Shown: positions 38,433 through 47,109 of the stretch, piece by piece
Layout: every line of letters starts with the position of its first letter
Position numbering within the stretch: the stretch's first letter is position 1
NCBI GenBank assembly: GCA_020850715.1
Contig: JADZED010000053.1
Span: 1-64,000, forward strand
Length of the DNA stretch: 64,000 nt
Reading direction: 5' to 3'
Source of the DNA: Acidobacteriota bacterium
GTDB lineage: Bacteria; Acidobacteriota; Vicinamibacteria; Vicinamibacterales; CAVVIG01
Program-made: the position numbers and the translations under genes
Notes under the pieces: generated by a model
Told to the model about the DNA's origin: nothing
What the model saw: the letters and a program-made list of their open reading frames with translations, nothing else
The model's database searches: none

Positions 38433-41194
38433 CAGGCGCGCTTGCGGACCGGCCGCCTGCCGGCCGCGGACTTCAGGTTGGAAGCGACACGGGGGGACGC
38501 GGCCTTCGCGTCGGGGCGCGTCTTCGCGACGGACTTCACCGCGGGGGCGCCGGCGCGGCGAGCGGACCGCTGCGGGCGCTCGGCGCGGCGGCCGCGGCGG
38601 CGGGCGGCGGGCTCGGCGTTTCGCCGGGCTTCGAGCAGCGCCCGCGCGTCGTCGAGCGACAGCGTGGAGGGATCGATCCCTTTCGGGAGCGACGCGTTCA
38701 CCTCGCCGTCGGTGACGTACGGGCCATAGCGGCCTTCCAGCACCTGCAGCGCGGCGCCGCCGGGCCCCTCGATCCTGGCGAGCACGCGCTTGGACGGCTG
38801 GCGGCGCGATCGTTTCGGCATCGCGAGCAGTTCCAGCGCGCGAGGGAGGCCGATCGTGAAGAGGTCGTCGCGGTCGTCGAGCGACCGGTAGTCGTCCTCG
38901 CCGTGTCTGATGTACGGGCCGAAGCGGCCCAGCGAGGCGACGATCGGCGACCCGGTCTCGGGGTGCCGGCCGAGCTCCCGCGGCAGCGAGAGGAGTCTGA
39001 GCGCCTCCTCGAGCGTGATCGTCGACTCGCTCAGTCCCGGCGTGAGCGACGAGCGGCGCGGCTTCTCCTTCGAGCCCTTCTCCGGCGTCTCGCCGAGCTG
39101 CACGTAGGCACCGAAGCGTCCGTGGATGGCGTACACCTTCAGGCCCGTGTCCGGATCGACGCCGAGACAGCGCGGTCCTTCCGCCTTCGCCCTGATCAGC
39201 GCCATCGCTTTCTCGACCGTCAGATCGGCGGGCGCGACGTTGGGCGGCAGGCTGGCGGTCCGGCCGGGTCCGCCTTCGCCGAGCTGGAGAAACGGCCCGA
39301 AGCGCCCGATCCTGACGCGGACCTTCTCGCCGGATTCCGAATCGTCGCCGATGTCGATGAGCGGGTAGTTCGCACGCTCCTCGGCCTGTCTGACGGCTTC
39401 CTCCAGCCCGCGGTGGTGCCTGTCGCCGCGGTAGAACTGGCGGATGAAGTCGAGCCACTCCCGCTCGCCGCGCGAAATCTGATCGAGATCTTCCTCCATC
39501 TCCGCGGTGAACGCGATGTCGATCAGGTCGCCGAAATGCTCGCGCAGCAGGCGCGTGACCGCGAAGGCCGTGAAGCTCGGGACCAGCGCCTTGCCCTGGC
39601 GGAACACGTAGCCGCGCCGCTCGATCGTGCCGATCGTGGCGGCGAACGTGGACGGACGGCCCACGCCGATGCGTTCGAGCTCCTTGATGAGCGATGCCTC
39701 CGTGTATCGGGCGGGCGGGCTGGTATCGTGCCCCTTCGACTCCACCGCGACGAGGCGGACGCGCGTCCGCTCACGGCCGACGCGCTCGCCCCGCTCCAGC
39801 GCCGGGAGGATGGTTTCCTGCTCCTCGAGCTCGGCGTCCGGATCGTCGCTGCCTTCCACATAGGCGCGGCGAAAGCCGGCGAACTCGATGGCCTTGCCCG
39901 ATGCCGCGAACACCGCCTGCTCGCCGCCCGCCGCCGGCGCCCCGATCTCGATCGTGGTTCGCAGGACCCGCGCATCGACCATCTGGGAGGCCATCGTCCG
40001 CTTCCAGACCAGCTCGTAGACGCGCAGATCGTCGGCGCCCATCTCGCGATCCAGCGCGGCCGGGGGGCTGGCAAAATCGGTCGGCCGGATCGCCTCGTGC
40101 GCCTCCTGCGCGTTCTTCACCCTGGTGGTGTAGCGGCGCGGCCCGGCGTAGTAGGCGTCGCCGAACAGGCTCCGGATGGCCCGCCCCGACGAGGCGAGCG
40201 CCTCCTCGCCGAGCGTCGTCGAATCGGTGCGGTGATACGAGATGCGGCCTTCCTGGAACAGCCGCTGCGCCGCCTGCATCGTGCGCTGCGTCGAGAATCC
40301 GAGCTTGCGGCTCGCCTCCTGCGTGAGCGTCGAGGTCGTGAAGGGCGCCGCCGGCCGCTCGACGCCCGGCCGGCTCTCGACCGCGATGACCGTCCATGGC
40401 AGGTGCGCCTCGATCGTCGTGACGAGCGCCGCCGCGTCGGGCTCCGAGAGCCGCCGGACGCCGCGGCCCACGAGCGTCCCCGAGGCGTCGAAGTCCCTGC
40501 CGGTCGCGATGCGCGCGTCGCCGAGCCGTGTCAGCGTGGCGGAGAACGTCCGGCCGTCGGCGGCAAACTGCGCGTCGAGATCCGCGTAGCGCGCCGTCCG
40601 GAACGCCAGGCGCTCTTCTTCGCGGTCCACGATCAGCCGCACCGCGACGCTCTGCACGCGTCCGGCGCTCAGGCCCGTCTGCACCTTCTTCCAGAGCACC
40701 GGCGACAGGGTGTAGCCGTACAGGCGATCGAGAATCCGTCGGCTCTCCTGCGCGCGCACCAGATTGTCGTCGACGCTCTGCGCGTCCCTGACGGCCTGGT
40801 CGATCGCGTGCTTCGTGATTTCGTGGAAGACGATCCGCTTGACGGGAACCTTCGGCTTGAGCAGCTGCAGCAGGTGCCAGCTGATCGACTCGCCCTCGCG
40901 GTCCGGGTCGGTCGCCAGCATCACCTCGGAGGCGCCCTTGAGCGCCGCCTTCAGTTCCTGCACCCGCTTCCGCTTGTCGTCGGGCACCACGTAGTACGGC
41001 GTGAAGTCGCCTTCGGTGTCGATGCCCAGCCGCCCCCACTTCTTCTTCTTGATCTCGGCGGGGACCTGATCGGCGGACTCCGGCAGATCGCGCACGTGGC
41101 CGTAGCTCGCCTTCACGTCGTACCGGCTGCCCAGGAAACGCCCGAGCGTCTGCGCCTTCGCCGGCGACTCCACGATCACGAGGGTCTTTGCCAT
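38432..41194 (-). CDS. topA: DNA topoisomerase I
   Basis: 920-residue type IA topoisomerase that relaxes negative supercoils. Toprim domain (KTLVIVESPAKAQTLGRFLG, LATDPDREGE), catalytic tyrosine in QEGRISYHRTDSTTL, and the SLIKELERIGVGRPSTFAATIGTIERRGYV motif are all present. The C-terminus has no four-cysteine zinc fingers; instead it carries at least three beta-rich repeats of the type LGVDPDTGLKVYAIHGRFGAYVQLG, as in many non-enteric TopA proteins, followed by a strongly basic tail of about 60 residues (RRRGRRAERPQR... KKRA-like). Part of dprA-topA-trmFO-xerC; 14 bp after dprA. Confidence 0.96.
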   Translation of the reverse strand: MAKTLVIVESPAKAQTLGRFLGSRYDVKASYGHVRDLPESADQVPAEIKKKKWGRLGIDTEGDFTPYYVVPDDKRKRVQELKAALKGASEVMLATDPDREGESISWHLLQLLKPKVPVKRIVFHEITKHAIDQAVRDAQSVDDNLVRAQESRRILDRLYGYTLSPVLWKKVQTGLSAGRVQSVAVRLIVDREEERLAFRTARYADLDAQFAADGRTFSATLTRLGDARIATGRDFDASGTLVGRGVRRLSEPDAAALVTTIEAHLPWTVIAVESRPGVERPAAPFTTSTLTQEASRKLGFSTQRTMQAAQRLFQEGRISYHRTDSTTLGEEALASSGRAIRSLFGDAYYAGPRRYTTRVKNAQEAHEAIRPTDFASPPAALDREMGADDLRVYELVWKRTMASQMVDARVLRTTIEIGAPAAGGEQAVFAASGKAIEFAGFRRAYVEGSDDPDAELEEQETILPALERGERVGRERTRVRLVAVESKGHDTSPPARYTEASLIKELERIGVGRPSTFAATIGTIERRGYVFRQGKALVPSFTAFAVTRLLREHFGDLIDIAFTAEMEEDLDQISRGEREWLDFIRQFYRGDRHHRGLEEAVRQAEERANYPLIDIGDDSESGEKVRVRIGRFGPFLQLGEGGPGRTASLPPNVAPADLTVEKAMALIRAKAEGPRCLGVDPDTGLKVYAIHGRFGAYVQLGETPEKGSKEKPRRSSLTPGLSESTITLEEALRLLSLPRELGRHPETGSPIVASLGRFGPYIRHGEDDYRSLDDRDDLFTIGLPRALELLAMPKRSRRQPSKRVLARIEGPGGAALQVLEGRYGPYVTDGEVNASLPKGIDPSTLSLDDARALLEARRNAEPAARRRGRRAERPQRSARRAGAPAVKSVAKTRPDAKAASPRVASNLKSAAGRRPVRKRA

Positions 41195-41208
41195 ACGCCC
41201 ATTTCACC

Positions 41209-42267
41209 CTACCACGGGCTGTCAACCCGTACAAACCGGCCGCCGCCCGCGCGCCGCACGCGTCCCTGCAGCTCCAGCTCCAGCAGGCGGGGCAGGAGCG
41301 CCGCTGGACGCAGGCCCGCGCGCGCCGCGATCGCGTCGAGATCGCACGCCTCGCCGGCCTCCAGGTGCGCGAGGACGGGGTCGGTCTCCGGCGTGCTCGC
41401 CGATGCACGCGCGTGCACGCCGGCCCCCAGCTCCTCGAGGATATCGTCCGCCGACTCCACGATCTTTGCACCGTCCCGCAGCAGCGCATGCGCGCCGCGG
41501 TTGCGCCCCGTCAGCACGCTGCCCGGCACGGCGAGCACGTCGCGTCCCTGCTCGGCGGCGCATCGCGCGGTGATGAGCGACCCGCTCCTGTCTCCCGCCT
41601 CGACGACGACGACCGCGCGCGAGAGCCCGCTGATGATGCGGTTGCGGCGCGGGAAGAACATCGGCTGCGGCTGCGTGCCCGGCACCAGCTCGCTGACGAC
41701 GGCGCCGCGCGCGCACATCTCCTGCGCGAGCGTCCGGTGCTCCCTCGGGTAGATCACGTCGGCGCCGGATCCGAGCACGCCGATCGTCGTGCCCGCCGCG
41801 CGCAGCGCGCCGCGGTGCGCGGCCGAATCCGCGCCGCGCGCGAGGCCGCTGACGATCGCGATGCCGCGCGCGGCGAGATCGTGCGCGAGGCGGCCGGCCA
41901 CGGTCGCGGCATACGGCGTCGCCGCCCGCGATCCGACGATGGCCACGCAGGGCCGCGCGCCGAGCGCGTGCCGCGATCCGCGGATCCACAGCGCGGGCGG
42001 CGGATCGGCGATGGCCTCGAGCGCCGCCGGGTACGACGGGTCGCCCCACGTCACCACGTCGATGCCCGCTTGCGACGCCATGTCGATCGCCCGCGCCGTC
42101 TGCGCCGCGATCCGCGCACGAGGCTCCGGGCCGCCGCCGCAGCGATCGGCGAGCAGCCGGTCGAAGATCTCGCCGGGGCGCCGCCCGGTCCGCAGCGCCT
42201 CGGCGACATCGAATCCCAGGTGGAGGGGCAGGAGCGAGAGAGCGATGAAGTCGGCCAGGTCGCGCAT
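41209..42267 (-). CDS. dprA: DprA/Smf DNA-processing protein
   Basis: 352 residues from the ATG at 42267, chosen for the typical opening MRDLADFIALSLLP and a GAGG close upstream; the frame is open to 42321. The Rossmann-like core shows VAIVGSRAATPYA, GIAIVSGLARGADSAAHRGAL, TIGVLGSGADVIYPREH and NRIISGLSRAVVVVEAGDRSGSLITARCA. The last 60 residues form a winged-helix domain. DprA binds incoming single-stranded DNA and loads RecA during natural transformation. Together with comF at 55129 it suggests competence, although DprA is widely conserved without it. Confidence 0.93.
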   Translation of the reverse strand: MRDLADFIALSLLPLHLGFDVAEALRTGRRPGEIFDRLLADRCGGGPEPRARIAAQTARAIDMASQAGIDVVTWGDPSYPAALEAIADPPPALWIRGSRHALGARPCVAIVGSRAATPYAATVAGRLAHDLAARGIAIVSGLARGADSAAHRGALRAAGTTIGVLGSGADVIYPREHRTLAQEMCARGAVVSELVPGTQPQPMFFPRRNRIISGLSRAVVVVEAGDRSGSLITARCAAEQGRDVLAVPGSVLTGRNRGAHALLRDGAKIVESADDILEELGAGVHARASASTPETDPVLAHLEAGEACDLDAIAARAGLRPAALLPRLLELELQGRVRRAGGGRFVRVDSPW

Positions 42268-42510
42268 GCGGCGCCTCGCGGCGAGCCGGCCCGGACGGCA
42301 CGCAGCCGTCGCCGCTCGCACACCACGAGCCCGACCTCCCGCACCGATTATAGACGCCGGCCGTCACCTTTTCTGCGCACCCCCAAGGCCGCGCCGACAC
42401 GTCAGCGGCGCTCGAACCATGGCACATGCCTTGCTCGATGGTGCCCGCAGCGTCGGCCAAATGCCGTACCGTACGAGCGAAGGTATGGGCTATATTGGCC
42501 AGAGCCAGTC

Positions 42511-42873
42511 ATGACCGCGCGCGCGCTCGCCCTCACGTCGCTGCTGGCGGCCGTCGCCATCCAACCGTCTCTCGCCGCCGACCCTCGCGGCGACGCGAAG
42601 GCCCAGGTCGAGTTCGGCATCGACGTGGCGCAGCGCGGACTCTGGCGCGAGGCGATCTACCGCTGGGAACGTGCGGTCGAGCTCGATCCGACCTACGCCG
42701 CCGCCTACAACGACCTGGCGATCGCCTATGAGCACGAGGGGCAGCTCGGCAAGGCGCGCGACGCGTACGAGAAGGCGCTCGAGCTCGATCCCGACAACGT
42801 GCAGATCCGGCAAAACTACGAGCTGTTCAAGGAAATCAATGACCGGTCGAGTCAGCGTCCGGACAAGTCGTAG
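42511..42873 (+). CDS. Exported TPR-repeat protein
   Basis: 120 residues. Signal peptide MTARALALTSLLAAVAIQPSLA, then about three tetratricopeptide-like units (FGIDVAQRGLWREAIYRWERAVELDPTYAAAYNDLAIAYEHEGQLGKARDAYEKALELDPDN). TPRs mediate protein-protein contact; here in the periplasm. A TATATT -10-like hexamer at 42491-42496 lies close upstream. Its 3' end overlaps the next lipoprotein gene by 35 bp, so the two act together or at least are coupled. Confidence 0.82.
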   Translation: MTARALALTSLLAAVAIQPSLAADPRGDAKAQVEFGIDVAQRGLWREAIYRWERAVELDPTYAAAYNDLAIAYEHEGQLGKARDAYEKALELDPDNVQIRQNYELFKEINDRSSQRPDKS

Positions 42874-43690
42874 GCGGACGCTCGCCGCGCTGGCGGTTCT
42901 GGCGGCCGCTCTCACCCTGGCGTGCGGCACCGGGTACCTCGAGATCCCGATCGAGACGCCCATCCAGCCGAAGATGGACGTGTCGCCGTTCCAGCGCGTG
43001 CTGGTCGCCGGCTTCATCAGCGGCGGGAACGACGAGGTGGACGCCAACCAGGAGACCGTCCGCCTCCTGCGCAGCCAGCTGCGAAACAAGTCCCAGCTCA
43101 AGGTGATCGACGCAGACATCATCCCGCTCCTCGACATCGCGCAGCAGCAGACCCGGAATCAGGGCGCCGCGGCCCCCGAGACCAGCGTCGCCGCCGCCGG
43201 CTCCGGCGCGGCCGCCGCCGCCGACTCGCCGATCGACGCCATGCCGCTGCCGAAGGAAATCAAGGACGAGAAGGATCTCGAAGCCTACGAGCGGCTCTTC
43301 GCCAACACGGCCTACTGGAAACGGATTGGCGAGGAATATCAGAGCCCGCTCATCGTCACCGGCACGGTGCTCTTCATGCCGCACGCGCGGTCCGGGTTCG
43401 TGCAGCGCGAGGTCGAGCAGTACGACAACTTCGGCCGCCGCCGCGTCGTCCCTGTGCGCTCGTACATGGAACGGAAGGGCTTCGTCCTGCGGCCGAAGTT
43501 CGTCTTCATCGACGGGCGATCGGGTGCGACGATCTACTCGGAGAGCTACCGCGAAGAAATTCTCTACAGCGCGCAGCAGAGCATCCCGGCGTTGTCTTCG
43601 TACTTCGAGCTCATGGACCGCCTGCTGCCGAATTTCCTGAGCGCGCTCAGCAGCCAGAAGGTCCGCGGCACCCGCGTCCTCATCAAGTAG
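42839..43690 (+). CDS. Lipoprotein of unknown function, coupled to TPR gene
   Basis: 283 residues. The frame is open further upstream, but the ATG at 42839 gives a proper signal peptide (RRRTLAALAVLAAALTLACGTG, lipobox LTLAC). The mature part has VSPFQRVLVAGFISGGNDEVDANQETVRLLRSQLR, like the nucleotide-independent DUF-type lipoproteins that contain a CsgG-/TolB-N-like fold, a disordered Ala-rich stretch (about 105-135) and a beta-rich end (SPLIVTGTVLFMPHARSGF, FVFIDGRSGATIYSESYREE). Assignment to CsgG/TolB-like folds is tentative. It starts inside the TPR gene. Confidence 0.75.
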   Translation: MTGRVSVRTSRRRTLAALAVLAAALTLACGTGYLEIPIETPIQPKMDVSPFQRVLVAGFISGGNDEVDANQETVRLLRSQLRNKSQLKVIDADIIPLLDIAQQQTRNQGAAAPETSVAAAGSGAAAAADSPIDAMPLPKEIKDEKDLEAYERLFANTAYWKRIGEEYQSPLIVTGTVLFMPHARSGFVQREVEQYDNFGRRRVVPVRSYMERKGFVLRPKFVFIDGRSGATIYSESYREEILYSAQQSIPALSSYFELMDRLLPNFLSALSSQKVRGTRVLIK

Positions 43691-43743
43691 TCCGGCCAGC
43701 CGCCTGCCCGGCGACACCCGCCGCGCCTCGTCATCGCGGCCAT

Positions 43744-44718
43744 TCACTCGATCGGGATCGGATGCGGGGCAGCGACCTCCAGCCGCCCGGCGTCGTGGAG
43801 GCCGCGAGCGCGGGCGAAGTCCGCGTGGCGGGCTTCGTACAGGTCCCGGCACTGCAGGCACAATCCGTGCTCGGCGCGCCAGCCGGGGTGGTTGGCCCGA
43901 ACCAGCGCCTCCACCGGTGCCGTCAGCCCGGCGGCCGAGTCGAACGGCGCTCCCGTCGGCAGCCTGCAGACAGGACACCGGCCGGCATCGACCGGGCGTC
44001 CGCCCGGATTGCCCGCCACGGCCAGGATGCGCCCGTGCGTGGGCTGCACACGGTCGAACCAGTCGTCGAACACTTCGGGAAGGCGGTCCCCGAGCATCCT
44101 GAACGTCGCCGCGAACTCGAACGCGCGCACGGCGCGCTTCGCGCCGATATCCCGGCCGGCGCGCGCGAGTCGGCCGTCGATGGAGACGTCCCACAGGACC
44201 CGATACCGATCGCGCACGATATTGCCGGCGACTGGATCGTCTGGCGACGATGGCAGCGTGCGCTGGTAGCCGAAGGCCGGATCCAGCATGTCCGACACGT
44301 GCATCAGCTCGTGCTGGAGCCAGCCTGCGAGCGCCGCGGGATCCAGGAGCGCCGCCGGCATGACCTGCAGCAGCAGCATCGGGCGCCGGTCGGTGTCGGA
44401 ACCCGCCTGGCTGGCGTCGACCAGGTCCGCACCCGCCTCGCGGTTCGAGCGGGCGCGCGCGACCGCGCAGCCGCGGACCCGCTGGAGCACGGCCCCGTGC
44501 GCCTCGATCGTCTGCTCGAGGATCGCGGCAAGGCGCAGACGCCGGAACCACTCCAGGTGCAGCGTCTGAAACCGCACTTCCCGGCGGTCCGGTTCGAGCT
44601 CCCGGTAGATGCGATCGCGCTGGCGCCGGAACGCGCGCGCGTCGGCGGGCGGCAGCCTCCGCTCCGCCAGCAACACCGACTCCTCGACGACATCGGGCGC
44701 CCAGACGATCTCGCTCAT
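43744..44718 (-). CDS. Unknown protein with HELMH metal-site motif and paired CxxC
   Basis: 324 residues, no signal peptide. Residues 136-140 are HELMH (the HExxH zinc motif of many metallopeptidases) within AGWLQHELMHVSDMLDP. The C-terminus has CPVC (248-251) and CLQC (287-290), which would form a zinc ribbon. The N-terminal 120 residues are helical. It ends the molybdoenzyme operon and overlaps the chaperone gene by 4 bp, so a cytosolic role in maturation, quality control or cofactor delivery of that enzyme is likely by context. I do not recognise a named family, and peptidase activity is not established. Confidence 0.8.
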   Translation of the reverse strand: MSEIVWAPDVVEESVLLAERRLPPADARAFRRQRDRIYRELEPDRREVRFQTLHLEWFRRLRLAAILEQTIEAHGAVLQRVRGCAVARARSNREAGADLVDASQAGSDTDRRPMLLLQVMPAALLDPAALAGWLQHELMHVSDMLDPAFGYQRTLPSSPDDPVAGNIVRDRYRVLWDVSIDGRLARAGRDIGAKRAVRAFEFAATFRMLGDRLPEVFDDWFDRVQPTHGRILAVAGNPGGRPVDAGRCPVCRLPTGAPFDSAAGLTAPVEALVRANHPGWRAEHGLCLQCRDLYEARHADFARARGLHDAGRLEVAAPHPIPIE

Positions 44719-45500
44719 CGAACCCGTCTCTGAATCTGGAGCAGCTCGTCGCTCGCGCCGCACGCCATCGGTGTGCGATCGATTGCTTCGGGCCGCAGGG
44801 CGAGATCGACGGGGCCAGACGCGACACCGACCCGGCGGCACTCGCCTTCCACGAACTGGAAGAGGAGCCGGCCCAGCGCCCCGAAGTAGCCGTCCTCGTC
44901 CCCCGCCGTCACTTGGGCCGCGAACGCGCGTCCGAAGCGTCCGACATGGTCGCGCAGGAAGGAACGGGCCGCCAGCTCGGTCGCCTCCAGCGTCTCCTGC
45001 CGTTCCGGCCCCTCGTCTGGACGATCGAGCAGATAGGCCTGCTTGCGGCTCAGGAAGTCCATGAACTCGCACTCGCACGCGATGTGATCGGCTCGCACCT
45101 CGGCGCCCGCCGACGGCCGCAGGCCGAACGCCAGGTAGTAGCCGGCGATGTCGGCGAGCTGCTGGGGCTGATGAAAGCCGTTGTCGGGGCCGTACTCGGT
45201 CTCGCAGGCGCAAATCAGCCCGCGCACCGTGTGGCCGAACAGATGCCAGTACCGCGAACGCGCCACCTCCTCGGAGGGCGCCCGCGCCTTCAACTGCGCG
45301 GCGAGCGGACCGAGCCGCGATCGGCCCTCGAGGCCGTCGAGATGCTCGAGCGCGACGCGGGCGCCGCGGAAACCATCGGCTGCGCCGGCGTCCTTCAGCC
45401 TGGCCAGCGTCGGCGGCTGGAAGGCGATCGACAGGAGCCGATAGACGACTGCGCGTGCGAGCGCCGCATCGACGGCGGCGGCATCGGCGGAGCGTGTCAT
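44715..45500 (-). CDS. TorD/DmsD/NarJ-family chaperone for the molybdoenzyme
   Basis: 261 residues, all-helical. ARAVVYRLLSIAFQPPTLARLKDAG, SRYWHLFGHTVRGLICACETEYGPDNGF, LADIAGYYLAFGL and DHIACECEFMDFLSRKQAYL follow the TorD-family pattern (the E-Y/F-x-P and ADH-x-x-x-E motifs). Such chaperones bind the catalytic subunit until molybdenum cofactor is inserted and before Tat export. The ATG at 45500 is chosen because it removes an Arg/Ser-rich out-of-family leader. It lies 10 bp after the Fe-S subunit gene. Confidence 0.88.
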   Translation of the reverse strand: MTRSADAAAVDAALARAVVYRLLSIAFQPPTLARLKDAGAADGFRGARVALEHLDGLEGRSRLGPLAAQLKARAPSEEVARSRYWHLFGHTVRGLICACETEYGPDNGFHQPQQLADIAGYYLAFGLRPSAGAEVRADHIACECEFMDFLSRKQAYLLDRPDEGPERQETLEATELAARSFLRDHVGRFGRAFAAQVTAGDEDGYFGALGRLLFQFVEGECRRVGVASGPVDLALRPEAIDRTPMACGASDELLQIQRRVR

Positions 45501-45510
45501 GGCGGCCGCC

Positions 45511-46779
45511 TCAGATCGAATTCGCGTGCGCGTTCGTGCGGACGTGGATCGGCTCCTCGATCGTCGTCCGGAAGATTTCGCGGCCCGATCGGCCGAAGGC
45601 AATCACGGTGTCGTTGAACAGCTCGACCTTCCGCCCGCGCAGGGAGCCTTCGTAGACCTTCGGCCCTTCCTGGATCTCGTACCTGTCGATGATGCGGTTC
45701 GACCGCCGGAACAGCTGGAGCACGGCCAGGAGCTCGCGGCTCGGGTTCACGTAGCTGTCGATCGCCTGGTCGACCCCCGGCCCGAACATCTGTCGCAGGT
45801 ACGGCCGCGGCACCCATCGCGGCGGGATGTAATAGCCGTTCGGCTGCGTGCCGAATTGCGGGTAGAGCGGGAGCGCCACCTTCGCGACGTGCACCAGGTA
45901 ATACAACGGGTTCTGCCGGTCCTCGGCCCACGTGCCGTCCGCGGCGATCTGCACGAGGCCCTGCATCCGGATCTGCCCGATGCACGCCGCCATGCACCGG
46001 GTCTCCATCGGCTCGCCGCCGGTCTCGGGATCGGTGCCCTCGACGCGTGGGAAGCAGGCGATGCACTTCTCGCTCGTCCGCGTGTTGCCGCGGTACATGC
46101 TCTTCTTGTAGGGACACGCTTCGACGCACTTCCGGTAACCGCGGCACTCCGCCTGATCGAGCAGGACGATGCCGTCTTCCGGGCGCTTGTAGATGGCCTT
46201 GCGCGGGCAGGCGGCAAGGCAGGCCGGATAGGAGCAGTGATTGCAGATGCGCGCCAGGTAGAAGAACCAGGTCTTGTGCTCGGGCAGCTGCTCGCCGGTC
46301 GGATCGAGCTGATTGCGAACGCCGCGCTTGCCGACCGGATTGTCCTCGTAGATGTTCGGCGCATTCCATTCGTCGTCGGCCGGGAGATAGCCGAGCACGC
46401 GCGCGCTGTCGGGCGTGAGCGTGGTGGCGGCCGCTTCGAAGATGGTCGTGCCCTCGAAGACGCCGTACGGGCCGAAACGGGCATCGGCCGGCGCGCCGCC
46501 CCAGACCTGGCCGGCGGGATTGGCCTCCTCGAGCCTCGCGAGAATTCTGGCATCCCACCACTGCGGATACCCGCCGTAGGGCTTGGTCTCGACATTCGCC
46601 CACCACATGTGCTCCTGGCCCTTGTTGAACGTCCAGGTGGACTTGCACGCCATCGTGCAGCTCTGGCAGGCGATGCACCGGTTGATGTTGAACACGAAGG
46701 CGAACTGCCGGGAGGGGAACCGTGCGTCGTACGGGTAGCTCATCTCGCGGCCAAGCTGCCAGTTCCGTACAGTCGGCAT
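45511..46779 (-). CDS. Four-cluster Fe-S (beta) subunit of type II DMSO-reductase-family enzyme
   Basis: 422 residues starting MPTVRNWQLGREMSYPYDARF after a strong AGGAGGAGCTGATC ribosome site. Four cysteine groups: CIACQSCTMACK (35-45), CNHCSYPACLAACP, CRGYRKCVEACP, and CIACFP...CMAACIGQIRMQG. It relays electrons between the molybdenum subunit and the haem subunit. The opening NWQLGR...YPY and the block KSTWTFNKGQEHMWWANVETKPYGGYPQ recall, from memory, NxrB of Nitrospira-type nitrite oxidoreductases. No own signal peptide is present, so it should be exported with the Tat-bearing catalytic subunit. Two bases separate it from the preceding gene. Confidence 0.93.
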   Translation of the reverse strand: MPTVRNWQLGREMSYPYDARFPSRQFAFVFNINRCIACQSCTMACKSTWTFNKGQEHMWWANVETKPYGGYPQWWDARILARLEEANPAGQVWGGAPADARFGPYGVFEGTTIFEAAATTLTPDSARVLGYLPADDEWNAPNIYEDNPVGKRGVRNQLDPTGEQLPEHKTWFFYLARICNHCSYPACLAACPRKAIYKRPEDGIVLLDQAECRGYRKCVEACPYKKSMYRGNTRTSEKCIACFPRVEGTDPETGGEPMETRCMAACIGQIRMQGLVQIAADGTWAEDRQNPLYYLVHVAKVALPLYPQFGTQPNGYYIPPRWVPRPYLRQMFGPGVDQAIDSYVNPSRELLAVLQLFRRSNRIIDRYEIQEGPKVYEGSLRGRKVELFNDTVIAFGRSGREIFRTTIEEPIHVRTNAHANSI

Positions 46780-46781
46780 GA

Positions 46782-47108
46782 TCAGCTCCTCCTGCGAACC
46801 CACGTCGGCGGGTCCGGCGCCCCGCACGCGGGCGCATCGATGACCACGCGGCGGATCCGGCCCCACACCGCGAGACTCTCGTCGACAACGCGCACGATCT
46901 GGTCCTCGCCGAGCAGCCGCCAGGCGCGGTGCGCGCCGGCGTACTCCGCGCGGCGGTAGAGCGCGAGGATCTGCGCCCGGGTGTAGCCCAGCTGCGCGAA
47001 CTCCTCGGCGAAGGCGGCCGCCATCTCGCGCGTCTGCGCCTCGCTGCCGGGAAGCTCGACGCCGACCAGCTCCTGCGGATCGTCGGATTCGGGATCGGCG
47101 TACGGCAT
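46782..47108 (-). CDS. Small unknown protein between catalytic and Fe-S subunit genes
   Basis: 108 residues, acidic N-terminus and basic C-terminus, no signal peptide, no cysteine motif. A helical middle (SEAQTREMAAAFAEEFAQLGYTRAQILALYRRAEYAGAHRAWRLLGEDQIVRVV) is the only clear feature. Gaps to neighbours are 1 and 2 bp, so it is surely cotranslated with the two main subunits. The pattern (HTH-like helices, YTRAQILALY) could be a protein-binding or assembly factor. No family recognised. Confidence 0.75.
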   Translation of the reverse strand: MPYADPESDDPQELVGVELPGSEAQTREMAAAFAEEFAQLGYTRAQILALYRRAEYAGAHRAWRLLGEDQIVRVVDESLAVWGRIRRVVIDAPACGAPDPPTWVRRRS

Positions 47109-47109
47109 G

